A stretch of DNA of 64,000 nt from Virgisporangium ochraceum (GCF_016863655.1 NZ_BOPH01000017.1:124001-188000); one strand, 5' to 3'; shown: positions 26,933-36,089, counted from the first letter of the stretch. Notes: a model not told the origin generated them from the letters alone. Translations and numbers: made by a program.

Positions 26933-29044
26933 ATGGGGCCGGTCCAGGTGGTGGCGACCGTCGTCGCCGCCCTTGTCACGATCACGGCGGTCGTACTGGC
27001 GGTACGTGCCGTCCGCCAGATGGTCAGCGTGATCCGGCTGGGTCAGGCCGTCCCCGCGGAGCGGTTCGACGGCAAGGGCCAGCGCACCGCCACCATGCTG
27101 CGGGAGACGCTCGGGCATACCCGCATGCTCAAGTGGAGCGGCATCGGGCTGGCGCACTGGTTCGTCATGGTCTCGTTCCTCGTGCTGTTCCTGCTCGTGG
27201 TCGAGGCCTACTTCGACGTGGTCAGTGCCGAGGGCAAGCTGCCGCTGCTCGGCGGTTGGGCACCGTACGGGCTGGTCACCGAGTGGCTGAGCGTCTTCGG
27301 GCTGATCGGCATCCTCGCGCTGATCGTCGTCCGGCTGCGTAACCTGCCCACCCGCAAGAAGGGCCTGTCCCGGTTCACCGGGTCGACGATGTGGCAGGCG
27401 TACTACGTCGAGTGGACGATCGTCGGCGTCCTCATCTGCGGGCTGCTGATCCGCAGCCTCAAGTTCGCCGCCGGGCACGCCGAGTACCCGGCCTGGGCGA
27501 CGCCGGTCACGTACGGGCTCGGGCAGGTCATCCCCGGCAACGACACGGCGATCTCCCTGGTCGCCATGGTCAAGCTGCTCATCTCGATGGCCTGGCTGAT
27601 CACGATCTCGCTCAACGTCACGATGGGTGTCGCCTGGCACCGGTTCAGCGCGTTCCCGAACATCTGGTTCAAGCGGACGGCCAGCGAGAAGCCGGCGCTC
27701 GGCGCGCTGCAGCCGATGATGGCCGCCGGCAAGCCGATCGACTTCGAAGAGGCCGACCCGGAAGAGGTGCCGTTCGGCGTCGCCGCGGTGGAGCAGTTCA
27801 CCTGGAAGGGCCTGCTCGACTTCACCACCTGCACCGAGTGCGGCCGCTGCCAGTCGCAGTGCCCCGCCTGGAACACCGGCAAGCCGCTGTCGCCCAAGCT
27901 GCTCGTGCTGAGCCTGCGTGACCACGCGTACGCCAAGGCGCCCTACCTTCTCGCCGGCGAGAACAAGGACGGGGTATCCACCGAGGCGAAGGCCGAGGCC
28001 GAGCGGCCGCTGATCGGCGGTGCCGAGGAGATGGGCATCATCGACCCCGACGTGCTGTGGTCGTGCACCACGTGCGGCGCGTGCGTCGAGCAGTGCCCGG
28101 TCGACATCGAGCACGTCGACCACATCGTCGACATGCGCCGCTACCAGGTGATGATCGAGTCGAACTTCCCGACCGAGGCCGGGGTGATGCTCCGCAACCT
28201 GGAGAACAAGGGCAACCCGTGGGGAGCCGCCCAGTCGGCCCGCGCCGATTGGATGAAGGGCCTCGACTTCGAGGTGCCGGTGGCCGGTGAGGTCGAGGAC
28301 TTCGAGTACCTGTTCTGGGTCGGCTGCGCCGGCGCGTTCGAAGACCGGGCCAAGCGCACCACCCGCGCGGTGGCGACGCTGCTGCACGAGGCCGGCGTGA
28401 AGTACGCGGTGCTCGGCGATGGCGAGTCGTGCACCGGCGACCCGGCCCGCCGCGTCGGCAACGAGTTCCTGTTCCAGATGATGGCCCAGCAGAACGTCGA
28501 GACGCTCAACGAGGTCGGCGTCAAGAAGATCGTCGCGAGCTGCCCGCACTGCTTCAACACGCTGGCCAACGAGTACCCGCAGCTCGGCGGCACCTACGAG
28601 GTCATCCACCACACGCAGCTGCTGTCGCAGCTGGTCAGCACCGGCAAGCTCACGCCGGTGAAGCCGCTCGACGGCGGCCTGACCTACCACGACCCGTGCT
28701 ACCTGGGCCGCCACAACCGCGTGTTCGCTCCGCCGCGCGAGGTGCTGGGCGCGGTCGCCAAGGACACCGGCGTCACCGAGATGCCGCGGTTCGCGGAGCG
28801 GTCGTTCTGCTGCGGCGCCGGCGGCGCCCGCATGTGGATGGAGGAGCGCATCGGCAAGCGGATCAACGTCGAGCGGGTCGAGGAGGCACTGTCGACCAAC
28901 GCGCAGACGGTGGCCGTCAGCTGCCCGTTCTGCCTGACGATGCTCGGCGACGGGGTGACCGGCAAGAAGGCGACCGGCGCCGCTGACGAGAACGTCGAGG
29001 TCGTCGACGTGGCCATCGTGCTGCTCCGGTCGATCAAGGAGTAG
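26933..29044 (+). CDS. etfD: Membrane Fe-S oxidoreductase, EtfD-like (Rv0338c homologue)
   Basis: A 703-aa protein. The N-terminal part (about residues 1-260) has five to six hydrophobic segments with conserved His. Two 4Fe-4S motifs follow: CTECGRCQSQC (about 300) and CTTCGACVEQC (about 377). Two CCG domains (GCAG about 464, SCPHC about 536; CCGAGG about 626, SCPFC about 662) resemble HdrB/GlpC. The mycobacterial homologue EtfD passes electrons from electron-transfer flavoprotein to the quinone pool during fatty-acid oxidation. The FadE5-like dehydrogenase and bkd genes in this window would use that path; etfAB are not here. Start ATG with GGAGG upstream. Confidence 0.88.
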   Translation: MGPVQVVATVVAALVTITAVVLAVRAVRQMVSVIRLGQAVPAERFDGKGQRTATMLRETLGHTRMLKWSGIGLAHWFVMVSFLVLFLLVVEAYFDVVSAEGKLPLLGGWAPYGLVTEWLSVFGLIGILALIVVRLRNLPTRKKGLSRFTGSTMWQAYYVEWTIVGVLICGLLIRSLKFAAGHAEYPAWATPVTYGLGQVIPGNDTAISLVAMVKLLISMAWLITISLNVTMGVAWHRFSAFPNIWFKRTASEKPALGALQPMMAAGKPIDFEEADPEEVPFGVAAVEQFTWKGLLDFTTCTECGRCQSQCPAWNTGKPLSPKLLVLSLRDHAYAKAPYLLAGENKDGVSTEAKAEAERPLIGGAEEMGIIDPDVLWSCTTCGACVEQCPVDIEHVDHIVDMRRYQVMIESNFPTEAGVMLRNLENKGNPWGAAQSARADWMKGLDFEVPVAGEVEDFEYLFWVGCAGAFEDRAKRTTRAVATLLHEAGVKYAVLGDGESCTGDPARRVGNEFLFQMMAQQNVETLNEVGVKKIVASCPHCFNTLANEYPQLGGTYEVIHHTQLLSQLVSTGKLTPVKPLDGGLTYHDPCYLGRHNRVFAPPREVLGAVAKDTGVTEMPRFAERSFCCGAGGARMWMEERIGKRINVERVEEALSTNAQTVAVSCPFCLTMLGDGVTGKKATGAADENVEVVDVAIVLLRSIKE

Positions 29045-29074
29045 CGCCGGCACGGGCTGGGTAGGCAGGTGCGC

Positions 29075-29764
29075 ATGCGGCTCGCTGACGAACTCCTGCT
29101 CCTGGCCTACAGCGACGAGGGCGACGCCCAGCTGGGCGCGTCGTCGCTCAATTTCGGCCTGTCGGGTGCGGTGCTGCTCGAGCTGGCGCTGGCCGGCAGG
29201 TTCGACGTCGACGGCGACGACAAGATCGTCGTCACCGACGCGACCCCCACCGGCGACCCGGTGCTCGACGAGACGCTGTCGACGGTCGCCAACGACAAGA
29301 AGACGCGCACCCCGCGCGACTGGCTCTCCCGGTTGCCCGGCGACAAGCTGCACCAGCGGCTGCTCGACGACCTCGTGGCTGCCGGCGTGCTCACCCGGGA
29401 GCAGGACAAGGTGCTGTGGGTCTTTCCGCGCACGCGCTACCCGTCCGCTCACGGGGTCCAACCGCCACAGGAGACGGACGCCCGCGCGCGCCTCAACGCC
29501 GCCCTCGACGGACCCGATCCGGTCGATCCGCGCACGTCGGCGCTGGCCGCGCTCGTGCAGGCGGCCGGGCTGAGCGGCAAGGTGTTCGACGGCCGCAAGG
29601 GCCGCGACGTGAAGCGGCGGATCCAGGAGATGTCGGAGGCCTCGGTGGCGTCGGGTCAGTGGGCCTCGGAGGGCGTGCGCAAGGCGATCGAACAGGTCGA
29701 GGCCGCGCTGATCACCACGATGATCGCCACCACCGTGGTGACCACCACGACCACGAACAACTAG
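29075..29764 (+). CDS. GPP34/GOLPH3-like protein
   Basis: A 229-aa soluble protein with the GPP34 fold signature: LADELLLLAYSDEGDAQL near the N-terminus, LNFGLSGAVLLELALAGRF, and alternating helices to residue 200. It ends in a Thr-rich tail. Eukaryotic members bind phosphatidylinositol-4-phosphate; actinobacterial ones are numerous and of unknown function. The ATG at 29075 is chosen over the GTG at 29069. Its stop overlaps that of the convergent 76-aa membrane protein. Confidence 0.85.
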   Translation: MRLADELLLLAYSDEGDAQLGASSLNFGLSGAVLLELALAGRFDVDGDDKIVVTDATPTGDPVLDETLSTVANDKKTRTPRDWLSRLPGDKLHQRLLDDLVAAGVLTREQDKVLWVFPRTRYPSAHGVQPPQETDARARLNAALDGPDPVDPRTSALAALVQAAGLSGKVFDGRKGRDVKRRIQEMSEASVASGQWASEGVRKAIEQVEAALITTMIATTVVTTTTTNN

Positions 29765-29991
29765 ATCCGGCCCGCCGCCCGGAGACCGAGGAAGAACACG
29801 AAGACGACCCCGAGCAGCACCAACGTGGCGCGCAAGCTGTGCAGCCCGGCGGCGTTGCGGCGCTTGCGCAGCCCACCGACGAGGCTTTTGGTGCCCTTGA
29901 GGTCACGCCGCGACCGGTTGAAGCGCGCGAAGCTTCCGCCGACCCACAGGCCGACGATCAGCGCCACGACGAGCATCAGAGCGTTGTCCAT
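29761..29991 (-). CDS. Small membrane protein (76 aa), two helices
   Basis: Two transmembrane helices (about residues 4-22 and 52-72) enclose a basic loop (ARFNRSRRDLKGTKSLVGGL). The ATG at 29991 is well supported by GGAGAGGG 4 nt upstream; a longer frame reaching 30330 is not coding. No known family is evident. It is convergent with the GPP34 gene and divergent from the CNNM pair. Confidence 0.7.
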   Translation of the reverse strand: MDNALMLVVALIVGLWVGGSFARFNRSRRDLKGTKSLVGGLRKRRNAAGLHSLRATLVLLGVVFVFFLGLRAAGRI

Positions 29992-30130
29992 CGCCCTCTC
30001 CACGGACGGGGCATTCGGGCGATCATAACCCCCTCGAGATCGATATCCTGTCACCGACAAAGGTGGTGTCAGTTCGTATGAAGGTGAGACGACGATCGAC
30101 GCCGCATTACTGACCGCTCTCCTTCCCCTA

Positions 30131-31429
30131 TTGGCGTTCATCCTGCTCACCGCAGCCAACGCCGGATTCGTGGCGGCCGAGTTCTCGCTCGTCACGGTCG
30201 ACCGGGCCGAGATCGACAGGCAGGCGGAGGCCGGCGACCGGGTGGCCCGGACCGTCCGGCGGGCCCTGCGCGAGCTGTCGTTCCAGCTGTCCGGCGCGCA
30301 GCTCGGCATCACGATCACCGCGCTGCTCACGGGCTACCTCGCCGAGCCGGCCATCGCCGAGCTGATCGACCCCGTGTTCGCCGGCGCGAGCCACATCATC
30401 GCGCTCGCGATCGCCACCCTGTTCTCGATGCTGTTCGGCGAGCTCGTGCCGAAGAATGCGGCCCTGGCCCGCCCGATGCCGGTGGCCCGCGCCACCGCCG
30501 GTCCGCAACGGATCTTCTCGAAGGTCTTCCGGCCGTTGATCGTCGTGCTGAACGGGTCGGCGAACTGGCTGGTCCGACGGCTCGGGGTGGAGCCGCAGGA
30601 GGAGCTCGCCAGCGCCCGCTCGCCGGAGGAGCTGGGCCTGCTCGCGGCGATCTCCGCGCAGGCCGGCGCCCTGCCCACCGAGACCGCGGTGATGCTGCAA
30701 CGCACGATCCGCTTCGGCGACAAGCGGGCCGCCGAGGCCATGACCCCGCGGGTGGACGTCGTGGGGCTGCGTACCGAGGACACCGTGGCGGAACTGGTCG
30801 AGCAGGCGATGAGCACCGGCCACAGCCGGTTCCCGGTGTACGTGCAGACGCTCGACCAGGTCCGGGGCGTCGCGACCGTGATCGACGCCCTCGGCGTCCC
30901 ACCGGCGAAGAGATCGACCACGACGGTGGCCTCTGTCGCGCGCGAGCCGGTCTTCGTTCCGGAGAGCCTGGACCTGGACCGCGTGCTCGCGGCCCTGGGC
31001 GCGGCCGACGCCGGCATGGCGATCGTGGTCGACGAGTACGGCGGTACCGACGGCGTCGTGACGATCGAGGACCTGGTGGAGGAGCTCGTCGGCGAGATCG
31101 ACGACGAGCACGACCCCGTCGAGACGACCCACGACCTCTTCGCGCCCGACCTCGACCCGCCCGCCCTGCTCGGCCACCCGCTGATGGAACCGGTGCTGGT
31201 CGACGGCGTGCTCCGGGAGGACGAGCTGGCCGAGCTGACCGGGTTCCGGCTGCCGCCGGGCCCGTACGAGACGCTGGCCGGCTTCCTCATGGCGCGGCTG
31301 GGCCACATTCCGGCACCGGAGGAGACAGTCGTCGAGGGCGACTGGGAGTTCACGGTCGTGGAGGTCGACCGGCGGCGGGTCGAGCAGGTGCGGGTCACGC
31401 ACCGGGACCCCGGTGACGACGACTCATGA
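30131..31429 (+). CDS. CNNM/CorC-family transporter (hemolysin-like), start unresolved
   Basis: DUF21 membrane domain (three to four helices, NAGFVAAEFSLVTVDR at the start), two CBS domains (about residues 190-310, TPRVDVVGLRTEDTVAEL and VVDEYGGTDGVVTIEDL) and a CorC_HlyC C-terminus. Such proteins move or sense Mg2+ or other divalent cations. The listed start is TTG at 30131, the first standard start codon, but it cuts the first helix. The frame continues upstream to a stop at 30026-30028; AAGGTGAG at 30081-30088 sits 6 nt before ATC at 30095. The next gene overlaps by ATGA. Confidence 0.88.
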   Translation: MAFILLTAANAGFVAAEFSLVTVDRAEIDRQAEAGDRVARTVRRALRELSFQLSGAQLGITITALLTGYLAEPAIAELIDPVFAGASHIIALAIATLFSMLFGELVPKNAALARPMPVARATAGPQRIFSKVFRPLIVVLNGSANWLVRRLGVEPQEELASARSPEELGLLAAISAQAGALPTETAVMLQRTIRFGDKRAAEAMTPRVDVVGLRTEDTVAELVEQAMSTGHSRFPVYVQTLDQVRGVATVIDALGVPPAKRSTTTVASVAREPVFVPESLDLDRVLAALGAADAGMAIVVDEYGGTDGVVTIEDLVEELVGEIDDEHDPVETTHDLFAPDLDPPALLGHPLMEPVLVDGVLREDELAELTGFRLPPGPYETLAGFLMARLGHIPAPEETVVEGDWEFTVVEVDRRRVEQVRVTHRDPGDDDS

Positions 31430-32445
31430 TCAAGCTGCTGATCACCGGCGTGCTGCTGCTGGGCAACGGGTTCTTCGTGGGCTCCGAGTTCGCGCTCATC
31501 GCGTCACGTCGCACCGTTCTCGAACCGCGGGCCGAGACCTCCCGGCGGGCCCGCATGGCGCTGCGCGCGATGAGCGAGATCCCGCTCATGATCGCGGGGG
31601 CGCAACTCGGCATCACGATCTGCACGCTCGGCCTCGGCGCGATCGCCGAACCGGCGCTGGCGCACTACCTCGAGGCGCCGTTCCACCTCGTCGGCGTGCC
31701 CGACGCGGCCCTGCACCCCATCGCGTTCGTGCTCGCCCTCGCGATCGTGTCGTACCTGCACACGGTGATCGGCGAGATGGTGCCGAAGAACCTGGCCCTC
31801 GCCGGTCCGGAGAGCGTCGTGGTGTGGCTCGGGCCGCTGCTCTACTGGTTCTGCCTGGCGACCAAGCCGCTGCTGCAGGCGTTGAAGTGGCTGTCGAAGG
31901 TGATCCTGCGGATCTGGCGGATCGAGTCGACCGACGCGGTGAAGACCGTGTTCACCGCCGAGGAACTGGCCGGCCTGGTTTCGCAGGCGCGCACCGAGGG
32001 CCTGCTCGACGCGTCGGAGCACGCGCGCATCACCGGTGCGCTCGCGTTGAACAACAGCACGGCGCTCGATGTGATGCGACCGTGGGCCTCGGTGACGACG
32101 GTGACCGCCGACGTGTCGCCGGCGTCGCTCGAGGTGCTCGCTACGCGTACCGGATGGTCCCGGTTCCCGGTTGTGGAAAGAGCCACTCGCCGGGTTCTGG
32201 GGTTCGTGCACGTCAAAGACATTCTGGGCATTGTCGGCGCGCAGCGGCGGGAACCCATTCCGCCGGAGCTGATCCGGCCGCTACCGGTGGTCGCCGGCGA
32301 CCGCACCCTCGCTGAGCTGCTGCTGGCGATGCGCAAGGAGCGCCGCCACATGATGCTCGTCAGTGACGCGCGCACTCCGTTGGGTGTGGTGACTTTGGAC
32401 GATGTATTGATGGCTGTCGTAGGAACACCCTCTGTTTCGACTTGA
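31426..32445 (+). CDS. Second CNNM/CorC-family transporter
   Basis: A 339-aa paralogue of the preceding gene. The DUF21 domain begins MIKLLITGVLLLGNGFFVGSEFALIASRR, with GAQLGITICTLGLG and IGEMVPKNLALA. It has a pair of weakly conserved CBS domains (about residues 210-335), and the C-terminal CorC_HlyC domain is missing. The ATG overlaps the stop of the first gene (ATGA). The paired arrangement of a long and a short CNNM protein is common in actinobacteria and suggests a heteromeric complex. Confidence 0.9.
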   Translation: MIKLLITGVLLLGNGFFVGSEFALIASRRTVLEPRAETSRRARMALRAMSEIPLMIAGAQLGITICTLGLGAIAEPALAHYLEAPFHLVGVPDAALHPIAFVLALAIVSYLHTVIGEMVPKNLALAGPESVVVWLGPLLYWFCLATKPLLQALKWLSKVILRIWRIESTDAVKTVFTAEELAGLVSQARTEGLLDASEHARITGALALNNSTALDVMRPWASVTTVTADVSPASLEVLATRTGWSRFPVVERATRRVLGFVHVKDILGIVGAQRREPIPPELIRPLPVVAGDRTLAELLLAMRKERRHMMLVSDARTPLGVVTLDDVLMAVVGTPSVST

Positions 32446-32470
32446 TGGCAAATAGTTCGCGGGTTGCCTG

Positions 32471-32498
32471 GTGGAGATCCATTCACTATTGTCTCCAC
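32471..32498 (+). terminator. Weak hairpin after the CNNM operon
   Basis: GTGGAGA and TCTCCAC (7 bp, 14-nt loop), followed about 15 nt later by a T-rich run (TTTGTTTTT). A terminator is plausible but unproven. Confidence 0.4.
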
Positions 32499-32550
32499 GG
32501 TTCTGCGCGTTCGCTTTGTTTTTACGTCGACCGCTGAGGGAGACCCCTAC

Positions 32551-33531
32551 GTGATCCGTCGATTGCTACGAGTGGCGGTCATCGGTTTTATGACGATGGC
32601 TGTCGGAGTGGGCACGGCAACTCACGCTTACGCCGTCCCGACGCCTGCGGAGATCGAGGCGCAGCTCGACGAGCAGTTCCGCCTGATCGAGCCGATCATC
32701 GAGGAATATAACAAGATCAACTCGGAGCTGGCGGCGAACCGGGCCAAGGCCGACGCGCTGCAGACCCAGTTGGCCCCGATGGCGGCGCAGGTCGACGAGG
32801 CGATGCTCTCGGTCAAGTCGATCGCCGTGACGGCGTACAAGAACGGCCGGATGGGCGCGCTGAACGCGGTGCTCGGCGCCGAGTCGGCGAACGACACGGC
32901 GCAGACGCTGAGCCAGCTGGAACTGCTCGCCCGCAACCAGCGCAGCAAGGTGGCCGGCGTCGCCGACACCGTCGACAAGTACCGGAACGACAAGCGGGCG
33001 CTCGACGAGATCATCGCGCAGCAGACGGCGAAGGAAGCCGAGCTCGCCGCGAAGAAGAAGGACATCGAGAAGAAGATCGCCGACCTGGAGAAGCTGCAGC
33101 GGCAGCTGCTCGGCGGCGGTGGCGGCACCGGCGGCTCCGGCGCCAACACCGGGACGTGCCCGGCCATCGAGGGCGGCGGTGCGGGAGCGACCGCTGCCCG
33201 CACCGCGTGCGCGCAGCTGGGCAAGCCGTACGTGTTCGGCGCGGCGGGGCCCAACCAGTTCGACTGCTCCGGCCTGACGAGCTACTCGTGGAAGGCGGCC
33301 GGGAGGTCCATTCCACGCACCTCCGGCGACCAGTGGCGCGGGCTCAACCGGATCTCCAAGGATCAGCTACAGGCCGGCGACCTGATCTTCTTCTACAGCA
33401 GCAGCAATCCCAGTCACGTCGCGATCTACATCGGTAACGGCATCGCGGTTCATGCCTCGCGGGCCGGCGTACCGGTGAAGACCAAGAACGTGAGCAGCGA
33501 CAGTTCGATCGTCGGCTACGCGAGGCCTTAA
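32551..33531 (+). CDS. Secreted NlpC/P60 endopeptidase with coiled-coil domain (RipA-like) 1
   Basis: A 326-aa peptidoglycan hydrolase. Signal peptide about residues 1-28 (ends THAYA-VP); a long coiled coil (about 35-185); a Gly-rich hinge (LLGGGGGTGGSG); the NlpC/P60 domain (about 205-326) has Cys239 (FDCSGLT), His289 (SHVAIYIG) and His301. These enzymes cut D-Glu/DAP bonds in stem peptides and are held inactive by the coiled coil. The GTG start follows GAGGGAGA. It shares its build with the second P60 gene 1 kb downstream, but has no riboswitch. Confidence 0.94.
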   Translation: MIRRLLRVAVIGFMTMAVGVGTATHAYAVPTPAEIEAQLDEQFRLIEPIIEEYNKINSELAANRAKADALQTQLAPMAAQVDEAMLSVKSIAVTAYKNGRMGALNAVLGAESANDTAQTLSQLELLARNQRSKVAGVADTVDKYRNDKRALDEIIAQQTAKEAELAAKKKDIEKKIADLEKLQRQLLGGGGGTGGSGANTGTCPAIEGGGAGATAARTACAQLGKPYVFGAAGPNQFDCSGLTSYSWKAAGRSIPRTSGDQWRGLNRISKDQLQAGDLIFFYSSSNPSHVAIYIGNGIAVHASRAGVPVKTKNVSSDSSIVGYARP

Positions 33532-33553
33532 CAGACTTTCGTTGCAAATCGCC

Positions 33554-33559
33554 CATAAT
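33554..33559 (+). promoter_or_regulatory. Leaderless -10 element
   Basis: CATAAT, 6 nt before the ATG at 33566, with no ribosome-binding site between. A -35 is not obvious. Confidence 0.55.
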
Positions 33560-33565
33560 GTCTGA

Positions 33566-34243
33566 ATGGGCTTGAGGTTCCTGGTCGCTGTCGTTCTGCT
33601 GGGGGTCACCTTCCTGGTGACCCCGGCAGACGGCGCCGTCGCCGAGATTCGTTTCCCTTTCGAACAGCTCGGTGACGAGCTGTCGGTGGTGGCGATCGCG
33701 GGCGGCGAGGTCCATCCCGAACCGCACGGAGGCGGACAGGCCGTGCGGTTTCCGCCGAGATGCCGGATCTACGCTGGCCGCGGCTGCCCACGGGTGGTGC
33801 TGGAGGCTTCTGACGCTCCGAACCCGGGTACCTCGCAGCTGCGCTTCGGCGCGGCCGTTCTTATGACGACTGACGACACCGCCGCGGGCGAGAACGTTCT
33901 TCAGAAAGGGTTCTCGCGCGGTCACGGTCAGTTCAAGTTGCAGGTCGACGGGGCGGCGGGGCTGCCGAGCTGCGTGCTTGTCGGCTCCGGTTCGCGGCGC
34001 ATTTACATGGTGACCGGGGGTGCGTCCGTCGCAGATGGACAGTGGCACGCAGTCGAGTGCGTACGCAGCGTTTCGACATTGTCGATCCTGGTCGACGGGT
34101 CGATTCTGGGGCAGATACGCGTTCCCGAGTCACTGTCCATTGTGAACAGTGACCCGCTTCGCATCGGTGGCAAGGGACTCAGCCCCAACAACGACCAGTT
34201 CCACGGGGCGATCGATGACGTTTTCGTCGTCATTGGGGGATAG
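33566..34243 (+). CDS. Secreted LamG-like (concanavalin A-like) domain protein
   Basis: A 225-aa protein with a signal peptide (about residues 1-26, MGLRFLVAVVLLGVTFLVTP) and a single beta-sandwich domain of the laminin-G type. Visible are FGAAVLMTT, NVLQKGFSRGHGQFKLQVDG, DGQWHAVECVRS and FHGAIDDVFVV, the last typical of LamG. There is no catalytic motif; a carbohydrate- or wall-binding role is likely. It lies between two P60 hydrolases. Confidence 0.85.
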   Translation: MGLRFLVAVVLLGVTFLVTPADGAVAEIRFPFEQLGDELSVVAIAGGEVHPEPHGGGQAVRFPPRCRIYAGRGCPRVVLEASDAPNPGTSQLRFGAAVLMTTDDTAAGENVLQKGFSRGHGQFKLQVDGAAGLPSCVLVGSGSRRIYMVTGGASVADGQWHAVECVRSVSTLSILVDGSILGQIRVPESLSIVNSDPLRIGGKGLSPNNDQFHGAIDDVFVVIGG

Positions 34244-34319
34244 ATCTCCCTGCCAGCCCTTGCGACCGCCCGCGCGGACACTTAGCGTTGTCTGGCCGGA
34301 CCGGACGTCAGTGCCCGCC

Positions 34320-34476
34320 CCTCGGGTACGCCGCCCGGCACCGCCGAATCTCCTTTCGGGCGAACCGGGGAACCACAAGCACCACTGGGGTGAATCCGCC
34401 GCGTATGCGGTGGTAGGGCGAATCTTCCCGCCCGAATCCGTCAGCTAACCCGGTAGGCGGTCACGGAAGAGGGAGC
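34320..34476 (+). ncRNA. ydaO/yuaA c-di-AMP riboswitch
   Basis: The conserved blocks appear in order: CCGCCGAATC, GGGCGAACCGGGGAACCA, GGGGTGAATCC, AGGGCGAA, and the very characteristic CCCGAATCCGTCAGCTAACC, then GGTAGGCGG and GGAAGAGGGA. These are hallmarks of the ydaO riboswitch, which turns wall-hydrolase genes off when c-di-AMP is high. It ends about 10 nt before the P60 gene start. The 5' edge is approximate. Confidence 0.92.
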
Positions 34477-34486
34477 GACACCGCAC

Positions 34487-35446
34487 GTGCGACTGCGCGT
34501 CCTTGCCGCCGCTGTACTGGGTTCCGTTCTCGCACTGTCACTCGGCGCACAGGCGCATGCGGAGCCGTCCACCACGGAGATCGAGAAACAGATCGACGCG
34601 CAGTGGAACCAGCTCGAGCCGGTGATCGAAGAGCACAACAAGATCCAGGCCGAGCTCGCCGAGAACAAGGCGAAGGTCGACGCGCTCACCGAGCAGATCC
34701 GGCCGCTGCAGGAGCAGGTCGACGCGGCCCGGTCGAAGGTGGCGGCGCTCACCGTCCACGAGTACAAGACCGGCCGTACCGGCACGCTGAACGCGTTGCT
34801 GGCGGCCGGTTCCTCCGACGGGTTGGGCGACCGGCTCGTGCGGCTCGAGGCGTTGGCCCGCAAGCAGGAGGCCGCGCTCGCCGACGTGTTGGCGCTGAAG
34901 AAGCAGTACGAAGAGGCGAAGCAGCCGCTCGACCAACTGGTGTCGAAGCTGTCGGCGCAGGAGGCCGACCTCGCCAAGCGCAAGGCCGACATCGACGCCG
35001 AGATCAAGAAGCTCAACGACATGCGGCTGGCGGCGTTCGGCACGACCGGCGGCAAGGGCGCCCTGCAGCCGGCGCCGTGCCCCGCCACGTATCCCGGTGG
35101 CCCGGCGTCGATCGCCGCGCGAACGGCGTGCGCCCAGATCGGCAAGCCGTACGTGTTCGGCTCCACCGGTCCCGGCACGTTCGACTGCTCCGGTCTGACG
35201 ATGTACGCGTGGAAGGCCGCCGGCGTGAGCCTGCGTCACTACACGAAGTGGCAGTGGTCGGACACCAAGCCGGTCAGCCGGGCCGAGCTGCGCCCGGGCG
35301 ACCTGGTCTTCTACTACAGCGACCTGCACCACATGGGCATGTACGTCGGCAACAACTGGATCGTCCACGCACCCACGTCGGGCGACCAGGTGCGGATGAA
35401 GCGCATCGACGACGGTCCCATCGCGGGGTACCGCCGGCCGGGCTAG
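34487..35446 (+). CDS. Secreted NlpC/P60 endopeptidase 2, under c-di-AMP riboswitch
   Basis: A 319-aa enzyme with a signal peptide (about residues 1-25, ending AHA-EP) and a coiled coil (about 30-180). The NlpC/P60 domain (about 205-319) has Cys234 ([11 protein letters not shown]), His282 (HMGMYVG) and His294. It is a close structural paralogue of the gene at 32551. The GTG start follows GAGGGAG. Control by c-di-AMP links its expression to osmotic and wall stress. Its stop overlaps that of convergent dcd by four bases. Confidence 0.95.
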   Translation: MRLRVLAAAVLGSVLALSLGAQAHAEPSTTEIEKQIDAQWNQLEPVIEEHNKIQAELAENKAKVDALTEQIRPLQEQVDAARSKVAALTVHEYKTGRTGTLNALLAAGSSDGLGDRLVRLEALARKQEAALADVLALKKQYEEAKQPLDQLVSKLSAQEADLAKRKADIDAEIKKLNDMRLAAFGTTGGKGALQPAPCPATYPGGPASIAARTACAQIGKPYVFGSTGPGTFDCSGLTMYAWKAAGVSLRHYTKWQWSDTKPVSRAELRPGDLVFYYSDLHHMGMYVGNNWIVHAPTSGDQVRMKRIDDGPIAGYRRPG

Positions 35447-36024
35447 TTCTTTGTCGGCCAGACGCGCCAGTTGAGGTACGAGCGACTGGCGGTCGGGCCG
35501 CGCTGTCCCTGGTAGCGGGAGCCGTAGACCTCGGTGCCGTACGGGTGCTCCGCCGGCGACGACAGCCGGAAGATGCACAGCTGGCCGATCTTCATGCCGG
35601 GCCAGAGCCTGATGGGCAGGTTCGCCACGTTCGACAGTTCGAGGGTGACGTGGCCGGAGAACCCGGGGTCGATGAAGCCGGCCGTGGAGTGGGTGAGCAG
35701 CCCGAGCCGGCCCAGGCTCGACTTGCCCTCCAGCCTGCCGGCCAGTTGGTCGCCGAGCGTGATGACCTCGAGCGTCGACGCCAGCACGAACTCGCCGGGG
35801 TGGAGCACGAACGGCTGGCCGTCGGCCACCTCGACCATCGCGGTGAGGTCGTCCTGCTGCTCGGCCGGGTCGATGTGCGTGTACAGGTGGTTGTTGAAGA
35901 CCCGGAAGAAGCGGTCTAGCCGCACGTCGATGCTGGACGGCTGCACCAGCGCCGGGTCGAACGGCTCCAGGAGCAGGGTGCCGGCCTTGAGCTCGTCGAT
36001 GAGGTCGCGGTCGGAGAGCAGCAT
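35443..36024 (-). CDS. dcd: Bifunctional dCTP deaminase/dUTPase
   Basis: A 193-aa trimeric enzyme that converts dCTP to dUMP in one step, providing dUMP for dTMP synthesis and limiting dUTP. It has the Dcd signatures [40 protein letters not shown] with the catalytic Arg, and [20 protein letters not shown] with the catalytic Glu. The near identity of these blocks to Mycobacterium tuberculosis Dcd (Dcd:Dut) supports the bifunctional form. The ATG at 36024 has TACGCT 7 nt upstream, so the mRNA is probably leaderless. It is divergent from a LexA-box gene. Confidence 0.96.
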   Translation of the reverse strand: MLLSDRDLIDELKAGTLLLEPFDPALVQPSSIDVRLDRFFRVFNNHLYTHIDPAEQQDDLTAMVEVADGQPFVLHPGEFVLASTLEVITLGDQLAGRLEGKSSLGRLGLLTHSTAGFIDPGFSGHVTLELSNVANLPIRLWPGMKIGQLCIFRLSSPAEHPYGTEVYGSRYQGQRGPTASRSYLNWRVWPTKN

Positions 36025-36031
36025 GCGTGGG

Positions 36032-36037
36032 AGCGTA
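36032..36037 (-). promoter_or_regulatory. Leaderless -10 element of dcd
   Basis: TACGCT on the minus strand, 7 nt before the dcd ATG. Confidence 0.5.
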
Positions 36038-36073
36038 CTTCTCCGGGGTGTCGCGAGTGTTTTCGGGCATATG

Positions 36074-36089
36074 TCGAACGTACGTTCGA
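36074..36089. promoter_or_regulatory. LexA (SOS) box
   Basis: TCGAACGTACGTTCGA, a perfect 16-bp palindrome matching the actinobacterial SOS-box pattern TCGAAC-N4-GTTCGA. It directly abuts the -10 (TACCGT, 36090-36095) of the PNPOx-like gene and lies 50 bp from the dcd start. LexA bound here would block the plus-strand promoter. Confidence 0.85.

Noticed and set aside
26909-29461. 850-aa minus-strand open frame
   Set aside because: It is opposite the EtfD-like gene, which has clear Fe-S and CCG motifs; the frame is an artefact of high GC.
32446-32550. A second c-di-AMP riboswitch before the first P60 gene
   Set aside because: None of the ydaO blocks (GTCAGCTAACC, GGGGTGAATC) occurs there; only a weak hairpin.
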